64,000 nucleotides of DNA from Cordylochernes scorpioides (lineage: Eukaryota > Arthropoda > Arachnida > Pseudoscorpiones > Chernetidae). A program made the translations under genes and the position numbers. The stretch lies in contig CP092881.1 of assembly GCA_030710605.1 (NCBI GenBank), positions 73,123,095-73,187,094 of the forward strand, read 5' to 3'. Of the stretch, positions 55,426-64,000 are shown piece after piece (positions within the stretch are counted from its first letter, which is position 1; each line of letters begins with the position of its first letter). Below the pieces are notes generated by a model. The model had not been told where the DNA came from and did no database searches. It saw only the letters and a list, made by a program, of their open reading frames with translations.

Positions 55426-55739
55426 TGGAAGAGATATTTGTCGCATTTTTAGCCAAGAAAAATTGAAATTGACAGGTTCTGGGCAAAACTAGTTGTTTTT
55501 TTTTAGTCAGAAAATGATTATGACAATATTGCTGTATCATATTTGATTATCAGATACAAAATTATATCCGGAAAAATTCCAAAAAGCAGAGACGACGGGT
55601 GAAGCCAGTTCATTTTTAGTATGCAGGAACAAAATTCTAACAGAAAACCATTCATTCGAGCAGAAGACACAAAGCCAGATCATCTCTTTATAAAAATATC
55701 GCTTCTCAGACACAAAGTTTGGAGCCGGACGTTTCACAA

Positions 55740-55960
55740 GAATGACATCCATGGCGCCAATTTATAATTGTAACAAATAGTATTTGAATAAAAGCATTTA
55801 ATCAGGTAAAACCCGGGCGTTGCCCGGGTCATTCAGCTAGTAGATTATAAACACAAGGTAATAAGACCAAATCCAAATAAATAGTGTGTGACATTTCGGT
55901 AACAATGCTGTTACCAAAACGTCACACATTATTTATTTATTTGGTCTTATTACCTTGTGT
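55740..55960. repeat. Inverted CCCGG-type repeat and compact foldback
   Basis: 55745-55845 is the reverse complement of 31166-31250 (GGCGCCAATTTATAATTG...AACCCGGGCGTTGCCCGGG). 55853-55960 is another compact foldback (AAGACCAAATCC...AACAATGCTGTTACC...GGTCTTATTACC). Confidence 0.65.
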
Positions 55961-55967
55961 TTAGAAG

Positions 55968-56245
55968 CTGTCAAGTTTTGATAGCCACGACCTGGGATCA
56001 AATCCTTAATTTGGGCACTTTTTTTCTGAAGAAAAAAAAAGTTTCAATGGCCTTCTATTCTTGCAAAAACCTAACCCCACCAATAAGTGTGAACAACCAA
56101 ACAAACTATTGTACATTTGTAAGTGCAAAACTGAACTGCTTTCTACATTGTTGTCTGTGTAGACATTGGTACACTTGCAGTACAAGCAGTTGCTAACTAC
56201 CCACCATGATCATCATGGCCTGTATCAGATGTATATACTATAGGG
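55968..56245 (+). repeat. SINE, diverged subfamily, unsplit
   Basis: It corresponds to 13795-13960 plus 16019-16115 and shows the site before the pogo-type insertion. The B box is degenerate (GGGATCAAATCC). Confidence 0.8.
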
Positions 56246-56352
56246 AAAATAATTTTAAAATAACAACAAAAAATGTAAGAGATGCTGAGCCTATTTTATA
56301 GGCTTTCTTCACAATAGATGTCATAGTCAAATATTACTGGTCAACAGGTCAT

Positions 56353-56660
56353 GGTGTTTTTTGCTTATCCCTAGTACACGTGGTACAGGCCATGATAATC
56401 ATGGTGGGTAGAAGTTGGTGACTGCTTTTACTGTAAGTACACCACATGTCTACACATGTGAAAAGCAGTTCGACTTTGCACTTACAAATGTGCCATAGCC
56501 CCGTTTGGTTACTTGCACTCGCTGGTGGGGTTGAAATTTTGCAAGAATCGTGGGTCATTGGAGCATTTTTTTTTTTAATCAGAAAAAAGTGCCCAATGAG
56601 GGAATCAAACCCAGGTCGTAGCGGTCGAAAACCAACGGTTTAGACCATCCTTCCTCAGAC
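56353..56660 (-). repeat. tRNA-derived SINE
   Basis: Paralogue of 16226-16538, with the same orientation and flanks. Confidence 0.88.
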
Positions 56661-56674
56661 TCCCGCAGGTACAC

Positions 56675-56940
56675 ACAAGACAATGGGAAAACTGAAAGAT
56701 TGAAGTATAATTTGCTCGGTCATTCCCCCCTATTCACCCTATTTTGGCACCCTCAGACTTCCATATCTTCCCACACCTAAAGAAATCTGTTTCTGGAAAG
56801 CACTTTACGTCCAATGAAGAAGTTGGGAGGGCCGTAGATGGATATTTTAACAGCCTTCCAGACTTTCATTTCTGGGAAGGAATACTGATATTGGAGAAAC
56901 ACTGGACCAAGTGTGTTGAAGTCAAGGGCCTTATGTAGAA
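56675..56940 (+). pseudogene. Mariner transposase C-terminal fragment, longer copy
   Basis: It encodes MAPSDFHIFPHLKKSVSGKH, then FTSNEEVGRAVDGYFNSLPD and KHWTKCVEVKG, the DD34D mariner C-terminus with the end of the protein preserved. Paralogue of 16552-16792, with an extra 15 or so codons kept open. Confidence 0.82.
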
Positions 56941-56999
56941 AAAAAAAGTTTTTAAACTGAAAATCAGAGTTTATAAGGTACAATTGATTATAGATTAGA

Positions 57000-57080
57000 A
57001 ACACCAAATAAATAGTGTGTGACGTTTCGTTAATAATGTTGTTGCAGAACTTCACCCACTGTTTATTTATTTGAAATACT
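57000..57080. repeat. Foldback family fragment
   Basis: ACACCAAATAAATAGTGTGTGACGTTTCG, then a decayed right arm. It is orthologous in position to the 3' flank of the mariner relic in copy A. Confidence 0.5.
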
Positions 57081-57437
57081 TGGTGTTTGAAAATCAGTTT
57101 TCATCGTCAGGCTGAGAACTTTTCACCTTACCCTCATAATGTGAATCTGGAATTTCTTTAATATACACCACATATACATGCTATTTTATACTGATATTTT
57201 TGTAAATTTCTATTTTAATAATTTTCAAACTAATTTAAAAAATAATGATTAATTTATTTTCAGTGTTTCAACCAACCAACTAACTAAAGACACAGTTATT
57301 ACAAACAATAAAGATAGAAATTGATATAAAATATATATGGAGTTAAGGAGTGATTCTGATATGCTTATAGCAGCAACCTCATGATTACGTGGCAGGTGAT
57401 GTAACAAAAAATAAAATGATTTGTTAACTTTTTCACA

Positions 57438-57770
57438 TCATAGGAATCCCTCTTCTTCTTTCTTATCTCCACTCAATCATATCTGGGTGAAGTAGAATAC
57501 GTCTGCCTTTGTCATTAAGACTGGGAGCACTACTCAGTGACAGGCTGACTTAGCTCCAAAAGAAATGGCCGCCTCTGACATGAGGAACAGACGCCACGTG
57601 AAGCCGCTCCTAACATGGAATACAAATGCTGCTCATCCTGTATCCCTGGAGTCCTTACAGGGTACTATCAACCGGGCCAGCTGAGCCCAGGTTTTTAGCG
57701 AGCTTGTTACTGCTCCCCCTCCTCCTTTTTCATCCGGGCTTGGGACCGGCAAAGGTGGAGTTAGATATCC
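57438..57770 (+). repeat. GAA-tailed dispersed repeat
   Basis: CTTCTTCTTTCTTATCTCC...CATGAGGAACAGACGCC...CTCATCCTGTATCCCTGGAG...GCTTGGGACCGGCAA. It is inserted between CATAGGAATCC and AAATCTCGACC relative to copy A (17790-17800), which has no insertion. Confidence 0.65.
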
Positions 57771-58261
57771 CTAAATCTCGACCTGTACTTGTAAGACTTC
57801 TTTTAGGGCTGGTCCACTAGGTAGTAACACCTGCTTACTGACCCTAATCTAGCATGAAGGGTTCACAAGCCATGATGACCAGTGCACCGGTCGAGACCAC
57901 CTTGCCATATAATTCTGTCGAATGCTCACATTAGACATGATAACTCTACCTTCCCTTGTTGGGGATATCTTGCTGTGTCTCTCATCCACGGATGATTGGT
58001 TCGCAACAATGAGGTGGGCCGGTATCACCAACTCTATTACAGAAGAAGGCTAAAATATAAAATTTGACTGATTCAGTATCTAGATGCTGTGACGATACCA
58101 GCTCCACAGTGGTCTGTTGTATTAGAATGGTAGCAGAGAAAACCTTCATCTAGCAACATAAAATAAATTAAAAACATGGCAATGTTTTAAATTTTTGTGT
58201 AAATTTCACCAAGTTTTAAATGTGGGATTTTTGTTTGAATGTGATGTAGGGAACATTGTGT

Positions 58262-58640
58262 AGATAATCTTCTTCTTCTTTCTTATCTCCACTCAATCAT
58301 ATCAGGGTATCAAGCTTGTGGAGTTTGACAACCATCATGACTGGCTGAAGTAGAATGCGTCTGCCTTTGTCATTAAGACTGGGAGCACTACTCAGTAGCA
58401 GGCCACTGACTTATCTCCAAAAGAAATGGCCGCCTCTGACATGAGGAACAGACGCCATGTGCAGCCACTCCTAACATGGAGTACAAACGCTGCTCATCCT
58501 GTATCCCTAGATTAGGAGCCCTTACAGGGTACTATCAGCCGGGCCAGCTGAACCCAGGTTTTTTAGCAAGCTTGTTACTGCTCCCTCTCCTCCTTTTTCA
58601 TCCGGGCTTGGGACCGGCAATGGCGGAGTCAATCTTAGAT
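58262..58640 (+). repeat. GAA-tailed dispersed repeat, longest copy
   Basis: It begins CTTCTTCTTCTTTCTTATC and ends CTTGGGACCGGCAATGGCGG. It includes the CATCATGACTGGCTGAAG segment missing at 57438. Confidence 0.65.
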
Positions 58641-58670
58641 AGTAGATAATCTTAAATGAAGTAAATAGTA

Positions 58671-59974
58671 CAGGGTGTACCAGGTAAATTGGGAATTTCA
58701 ACAATGGTATTTTAACTGAAATTTTTTGCAAGTAAAAATTAAAATATCCGAATGAAATTTGACACAGTAGTAGATAAAAGGATATAGTTTTTATTTATTC
58801 AATGTAGTTTCCATTATTAGCTACAACAGTCTCGAGGCGAGTGCGGAATGAAGCACAGGCCTTGCCGACAATGACCTTGTCCATTTGGGTCATCACCGTG
58901 TGAACTGCTTTCTTGACAGACTGGATGGTGGTATGAGGAGCTTTGTTGACATCTCTCTCAACAACGCCCCATACATAGTAGTCGAGGGGATTGCAATCTG
59001 GAGAATTAGGGGGCCAAATATCAGGACCCCAGTGACTAGGGACGTTAAGTGTCAGCCACGATTGTGTCTTTTTTGCCTTATGGGCTGGAGCTGAGTCCTG
59101 TTGGAAGACATACTTCCTTCCTGCGGCCACCATGTCCATCCAAGGCTTCACAACGGTCTCCAGAACATTGATGTAGGTGTCAGCGTTCATCCTAAGGCCC
59201 TTCTCAAAGAAATGGGGAGGCATGACATCACCTTCACTGCTGATAACGCCAAGGACCATTACGGAGGCAGGAAATTTCATGTGCATCACGACAGGTATCT
59301 CTGAGGGGTCTTTACAGATCCAGCGATCATTCCTATGATTTACCTTTTGGTCCACGTCAAAGTTCTTTTCGTCAGATAAGAACCTTAGCATGCCAAAAGA
59401 GTCGTGTTTCAGGTTGTTGAGGAGGGCAGCAGCCTTTCCTTTTCTGTTATTCTTCATATTCTCAGTCAGCAACTGACCTTTCCGAAGGGCATAAGACTTG
59501 AGACCAAGGTCCTCATGGATAGTTCTGACAATTGTCATAGAGCCAACGTCCATTTCCTTGGCTATGGCCCTCATGCTCTTCCCAGGGTTTCCATCAATCT
59601 TCTCCTTGACATTTTTGACAAATTCTTCGCCTTTTACCCTGTCCGATCGACGCGAGTGCTTTTTCCTTGTAGCTATCCCCTCTTTGTTACTGTCGGCCTC
59701 ATCAAACTGCTTCTTGACACGATAAATAGTGGTTTTGGGCAACTTAAGAAAATCCACTATCTCTTTGGGGCTCCTTCCGGCACGCAGAGCAACGATGATG
59801 GCAGCTCGATTTTCAAATTCTCAGTTACTCTTCATCACTACACTGCGCACACATGTACTGTTGCATTTTACATGAATATGGCTACGTAATGAAAAAAAAC
59901 CAAGTTTTTAAATCTCAAGTAGTTTTTGTTTTATGGACTGTCAAAGTTAGTCCCAATTTACCTGGTACACCCTG
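58671..59974 (-). mobile_element. DD37D transposon, second copy, TSD TA
   Basis: The termini are identical to 29862-31163, TA flanks are at 58669-58670 and 59975-59976, and the orientation is opposite. It is present only in the B copy of the duplicated block. Confidence 0.95.
58795..59835 (-). pseudogene. DD37D transposase with premature stop at codon 5
   Basis: It is the same 346-codon gene as 29999-31039, with a handful of differences. Codon 5 is TGA (59821-59823) where the other copy has CGA, a CpG-type transition. The rest is open with all three catalytic Asp residues. Initiation at the internal ATG at 59757 would lose the first helix-turn-helix half. Confidence 0.9.
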
Positions 59975-60194
59975 TAGTAACCCAAACTCCTTTCTACATT
60001 TGATGAAGGGACATCAGAAGAACTGCCATGACTCACAGGCCAAATTACAGGTCTTCTCATGTAAATACACCTCTTTGATTCAACACCACAATGGATCAAA
60101 GCTTTCAATTGAATTAAAGGAAGTATTAAAGTCTCTTAGATGATTTCATCATAACATTCACTGCTAGTGGACATTTCTCTAGGATAACCAAATA

Positions 60195-60902
60195 CAGTAG
60201 AACCCTTCTATAGCCAACCCCAACAAGACTGAACCTATGGTAGATCATACCATGGTTTCTATTCATGACAAAATTGTGAAAAACATTTTAAAATTACAAA
60301 ATATTTTCTCACAATGAGTTTCTTTTTATTACAAAACCCTAGCTTTCAAACGATAATCGCTCTTCAATGGTCTTAATAAAAAATATCGACTATATCTTAC
60401 AAGAAATATTTACAAAAACATACGTGCAGCGTGGATATTAAGAATAAATATCAACGGTTACTTTTAGAATCTCTCATTTCCAATGAATATAACAGAGAGC
60501 ATCACAATACCTTAGATATCTTAGAAGAAATCAATAGATCAATTTTATAGGTTCTGGATGCCCTAAAAATGTAAATAGACATATTCCACAACATTGTTAA
60601 ATTACATATTAATTTAAAATTTCAGTTGTAAATATCCACGCTGTATGTTTTTGTAAATATTTCTTGTAAGATATAGTCGATGTTTTATTAAGCCCGTTGA
60701 AGAGCGATTATCACTTGAAAGCTAGCGTTTTGTAATAAAAAGAAACTCGTTGTGAGAAAATATTTTGTAATTTTAAATACAATGGTTTGTTATAGCCATA
60801 GTTCACTCTGTTATAAAATAAAATAAAAAACAGGGATTATATTTCAGGTTCGATATAAGGAAGGTTCGCTATATCCCAGGTTTGTTTTAGCTGGGTTTAC
60901 TG
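60195..60902. mobile_element. Pogo/Tigger-type MITE with long internal arms, TSD TA
   Basis: The termini CAGTAGAACCCTTCTATAGC and TTAGCTGGGTTTACTG relate to 13961-16018. Inside, 60301-60432 and 60622-60768 form about 130-bp inverted arms (TTTCTTTTTATTACAAAACC / TTTTGTAATAAAAAGAAAC). Confidence 0.8.
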
Positions 60903-60954
60903 TATATAATTAAAATAATCATTTTAGAAAATACTGTTGTAATATGTTTTAATC

Positions 60955-61215
60955 AGATACAAAAAATAAAACCTAATCCAAATAATTTAATAATGTGCCA
61001 AGTTTCAGTAACAGCATTGTTACCATCATCAGACAAAAGAATAAATGACATTAATGATGCAATAAATGACAATAAAAGAATGAATGCCATTTATTCTTTT
61101 GTCTGATGATGGTGACAATGTTGTTGCCGAAACGTCACACACTAATAAATTATTTGGATTAGGTCTTATTCCTATGTTTATAACCTATAATCTAAATTGT
61201 GCCTTATAATAGCTG
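60955..61215. repeat. Foldback element with hammerhead-like core
   Basis: Left arm 60965-61040 and right arm 61095-61215. CTGATGA at 61103-61109, the 8-bp stem GGTGACAA/TTGTTGCC, and GAAACGTC ending at 61136 match the motif at 29348. Confidence 0.8.
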
Positions 61216-61319
61216 TTTGCTTTTATGCTAAAACTCCATATAGTGTGCATTCTAGCAGATCAATCTTCAAAAGTCTTGCATGTCTTTCCCCATGATGTGT
61301 TGTAAACATCTCACCACAG

Positions 61320-61432
61320 TGGAGTGTTGTCCAGAGTTGCCAGTCACCCAGTTGTCTCTGAGCCGTCTGAGCGTCAGCCAGGAGAGGACCTGCCTCCTGT
61401 GTGACCAGACTTTCTCATTGAGGGAGGACCAG
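61320..61432 (+). CDS. ANKZF1: ANKZF1/Vms1-like gene copy B, coding exon 2
   Basis: The acceptor is CATCTCACCACAG| and the donor GACCAG|gtacct. It is the same 113-bp length and phases as 18403-18515. Apart from the first four bases, which change two codons, only two synonymous substitutions separate it from copy A. It encodes the first half of the C2H2 finger (CLLCDQTFSLREDQ). Confidence 0.8.
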
Positions 61433-62329
61433 GTACCTATGTTGTCAGTCTAGCAATTTATATCCCTTGTAGTGGCTTGGATGTTCAATGATTTCTATAA
61501 AGAACCATTTTACCAATTGATTTTGAGAGAATAACTGTTTATGAAGTTTTAGCTACCAGAGAGAGAGACAATAAATTTACATACTTACTGATAGCTTTAA
61601 AATTTACATACTAAAGATTTTAAATGGTACAATTAATATAGAAATCCTGGCACAAATAAAATTGAATTCGAGAAAATTGTAAACAATAGGATCCAACATC
61701 CATTTTTCTCAACACAATCTCAACACAAATGTTCTTCATATTTGTAAGTCAATAAGGATGGAAAAAATTGAAATGTGCTGGATCCAAAAGTGGTAAAAGG
61801 AACGCAAGGTAATAAATCCAAATAAATAATGTGTTCAGTAACAGCAGTGTCACCATCATCAGACAAAAGTACTCAATCAGAAAAATATCGCAGATGTTTT
61901 TAATTAGTTTGTTATCAAATGTGTTGTACGATTAGTCAATTTGGCCAACCATACTCTTTCAATTCAATGGCACAACTTCTTTCAAACTTTGACATATGTT
62001 TGTTGCACATATCTTTTGGTGAGGTATTGATACAATAGAAATGGGCCTACTGAAAAAATGGAAATTTTGGGAATCAGCTCGTCCCACGCCAAATATTGAG
62101 TCTAGAATACTCATGAAGGATGTGCAGTTGAGAACATTGGCATTCTTGTTTTGCTCAGCTACCAAATTTCAATCATTTGTGTTTACTTGAAACATTGTAT
62201 ATACAGGTGGCCCATAAATCCCAAAAACTTTTTATTCTTTTATTAAGAATTAAAAGGCAAACTAAAATAAAATAAACTATAACTATATCATTTTAGGTGA
62301 TAGATTGATCTTTAATCTTCTTCTTCTCC

Positions 62330-62665
62330 TTTCTTATCTCTTTTTTTTTTTTTTTGATTATCCCTACCCTAGTACACGTGGTACAGGCCATGATAATCAT
62401 GGTAGGTAGAAGTTGGTGACTGTTTTTACTGTAAGTGCACCACATGTCTACACATGTGAAAAGCAGCTTGACTTTGCACTTACAAATGTGCCAGAGCCCT
62501 GTTTGGTTACTTGCACTCGCTGGTGGGGGTGGACTTTTGCAAGGACCGGGGGCCATTGGAGCATGTTTTTTTTTTAAATCAGAAAAAAAGTGACAAATGC
62601 GGGAATTGAACCCGGGTTGTAGCGGTCGAAAACCAACGGTTTAGACCAGCCTTCCACCGAACCCC
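62330..62665 (-). repeat. tRNA-derived SINE
   Basis: Minus-strand full copy: A-run, GATTATCCCTACCCTAGTAC complement, palindrome, B box GGTTCAATTCC. It is inserted in a GAA-tailed repeat (CTTATCTC on the left, CTTATCTCATGACTGG on the right). Confidence 0.85.
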
Positions 62666-62978
62666 TTCTTATCTCATGACTGGGTGAAGTAGAATGCCTT
62701 TGTCATTGAGACTAGGGGCATTACTCAGTGGCAGACCACCGACTTAGCAATATATTACCAAAAATGATATAGTTTTTATTCTAGTTTGCCATTTAATTTA
62801 TAATAAAAAAATAAAAGGGCTCAGGACTTAGGGGCCTTCCTGTATATTTTCATATAAATTGGACAACTCCTTCTTGGTGTGTTGATTTTTTTTTTAGGTA
62901 TTGAGTGTATTTGGAAATAAATCTTTTACCATTCCCATTTCCCATAACTTACCCTGGCCTCACAATACAGTCCTCCAG

Positions 62979-63075
62979 GTCTTGCACTACAAGTCAGCAT
63001 GGCACCTCTACAACCTCCGGCAGAAGATTGTGGGCCGCAGAGCGATTGTTGAAGCAAAATTCCAACAATTGGAAG
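62979..63075 (+). CDS. ANKZF1: ANKZF1/Vms1-like gene copy B, coding exon 3
   Basis: The acceptor TCCTCCAG| and donor GAAG|gtaaga are as in 19859-19955, with two synonymous differences. It encodes the second half of the zinc finger and the WHLYNLRQK segment. Downstream exons would lie beyond the window. Confidence 0.82.
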
Positions 63076-63224
63076 GTAAGAGTTTGTTGGACACTTCCTT
63101 TGTTTGAAATGTACAAGTTCTTTGTCAAAACTGACAGCCAATTCTAAGGTCTATATAGATAAATCCTGGTTTTACAATATGTTTGAATGTAAAATCTGTA
63201 TCAATTAATTTTTAGGCAATGTAA

Positions 63225-63400
63225 ACACAAGGTAATAAGACTAAATAAATAAATAGTGTGTGATGTTTCGGTTTCATTACTTTTGTCTGAAGATGGTAAC
63301 AATGTTGTTACCGAAACATCACACACTATTTATTTATTTGGATTTTGTCTTATTACCTTGTGTTTATAATCTATAATCCAAATTGTGCCTTATCATTTAG
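63225..63400. repeat. Foldback element with hammerhead-like core
   Basis: Paralogue of 20079-20262: CTGAAGA at 63287-63293, stem GGTAACAA/TTGTTACC, then GAAACATC. Confidence 0.8.
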
Positions 63401-63716
63401 GCAATGTGTTTATTTTTAGCTCTACAGACCTTACTGCAATGATTAAAGTTATTCAATGAGAGGTCTTGGGTGAAATTATATGTATGTACCTCTACAGACC
63501 TATAAGCTTATGTCCATAGATTCCCTAAACACTCCTAAGCTGCCGTCTTCCATAGAAAATACAGGGAAAATCCCAATCCAATCCAATAGTAGATCGGTCT
63601 GGAGATTAATTTGGTGAAACAGCTGAGAGGGTTCACCACTGATGAGCCAAGCTCTCTCATTCAATAACTTTCATCATTGCAAACACAAGGTAATAAGACC
63701 AAGTCCAAATAAATAC

Positions 63717-63823
63717 AGTATAACCTCGTTAATTCGACACACGCAAATTCAACACTCTACCTTAATTCGACCATATCCGGCCTATCAAATAACAAACCGT
63801 AATTCGACAGTATCGATAATCAC
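63717..63823. mobile_element. Tigger/pogo-type element, left end only
   Basis: CAGTATAACCTCGTTAATTCGAC and following AATTCGAC repeats match 20581-20687. The match stops at GATAAT, where unrelated sequence of the next element begins. Confidence 0.8.
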
Positions 63824-64000
63824 TATAAAAACCTAAATAATTGCAATCCGTAATTTAATGAATGAAAGGAAGAAAAAATTGTTTGCAAAAAGTTTCTTTT
63901 ATTCTTAAATTTTGCGAGCTTTCAGGCGTTAGCCTATCATCAGGCCGACATCGCAAATATAAATAAAACAATACAAAATCTAAACTAAATATAGGCGTAG
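63824..64000 (-). mobile_element. Penelope-like element 3' end, rest outside window
   Basis: On the minus strand: CTGATGA (63937-63943), T, stem AGGC/GCCT, GAAAGCTC (63916-63923), GCAAAATTTAAGAATAAAAG. The GAAAGCTCGC...AATAAAAG end is shared with the GIY-YIG-bearing relic at 37207. Confidence 0.6.

Noticed and set aside
59404..59889. 161-codon + strand frame
   Set aside because: It is the antisense shadow of the DD37D transposase copy at 58795-59835.

Overview
This is a eukaryotic, invertebrate-type nuclear window, probably from an arthropod; that guess rests only on the mix of Mag-type Ty3/Gypsy, Penelope-like, Jockey, Tx1-like, DD37D and pogo-type elements and tRNA-derived SINEs, so its confidence is low. 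It has spliced genes with GT/AG introns, an AT-rich background, one 100-N assembly gap (24297-24396), and no bacterial-style operons. Most of the sequence is transposable elements nested in one another. || Host genes. The one recognisable host protein-coding locus is an ANKZF1/Vms1-like gene (ribosome-associated quality control). Its first three coding exons occur twice on the + strand: copy A at 13226-13361, 18403-18515 and 19859-19955, and copy B at 53997-54132, 61320-61432 and 62979-63075. They lie inside an old direct segmental duplication: about 2954-20790 is colinear with about 46657-63823. Exons differ almost only at synonymous sites, while introns differ by many indels and private transposon insertions. 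Exons for the catalytic VLRF1 domain and the ankyrin repeats were not found. Two tRNA-Gly(GCC)-like sequences (22320-22390 minus, 54869-54939 plus) sit in shared repeat context. || Layout. 1-3104: 3' part of a Mag-like Gypsy element with its 3' LTR. 3109-7251: a second, nearly intact Gypsy element inserted next to that LTR. 7400-9990: Tx1-like LINE relic A. 10057-12640: gag/protease relic (minus) split by a 1.7-kb solo LTR. 12690-20580: exons 1-3 of ANKZF1 copy A, with introns full of SINEs, a pogo-type element, mariner remains, MITEs and foldbacks. 20581-23603: non-autonomous Tigger/pogo-type element with nested repeats, a tRNA-Gly and a 32-bp minisatellite. 23604-35250: SINEs, foldbacks, an intact-looking DD37D transposon (29862-31163), a coding relic and a minisatellite. 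35255-46354: an 11.1-kb LTR element with near-identical 1.6-kb LTRs but a decayed interior holding a Penelope-like relic. 46657-64000: second copy of the duplicated block, with LINE relic B, a Jockey element (49654-53643), exons 1-3 of copy B, a second DD37D copy with a premature stop, and the end of a Penelope-like element at the window edge. || The two most unusual signals are (i) the duplicated, selectively conserved 5' exons of ANKZF1, and (ii) a foldback/Penelope-like repeat family whose ends carry a hammerhead-ribozyme-like core (CUGANGA, stem, GAAA, palindromic stem III).
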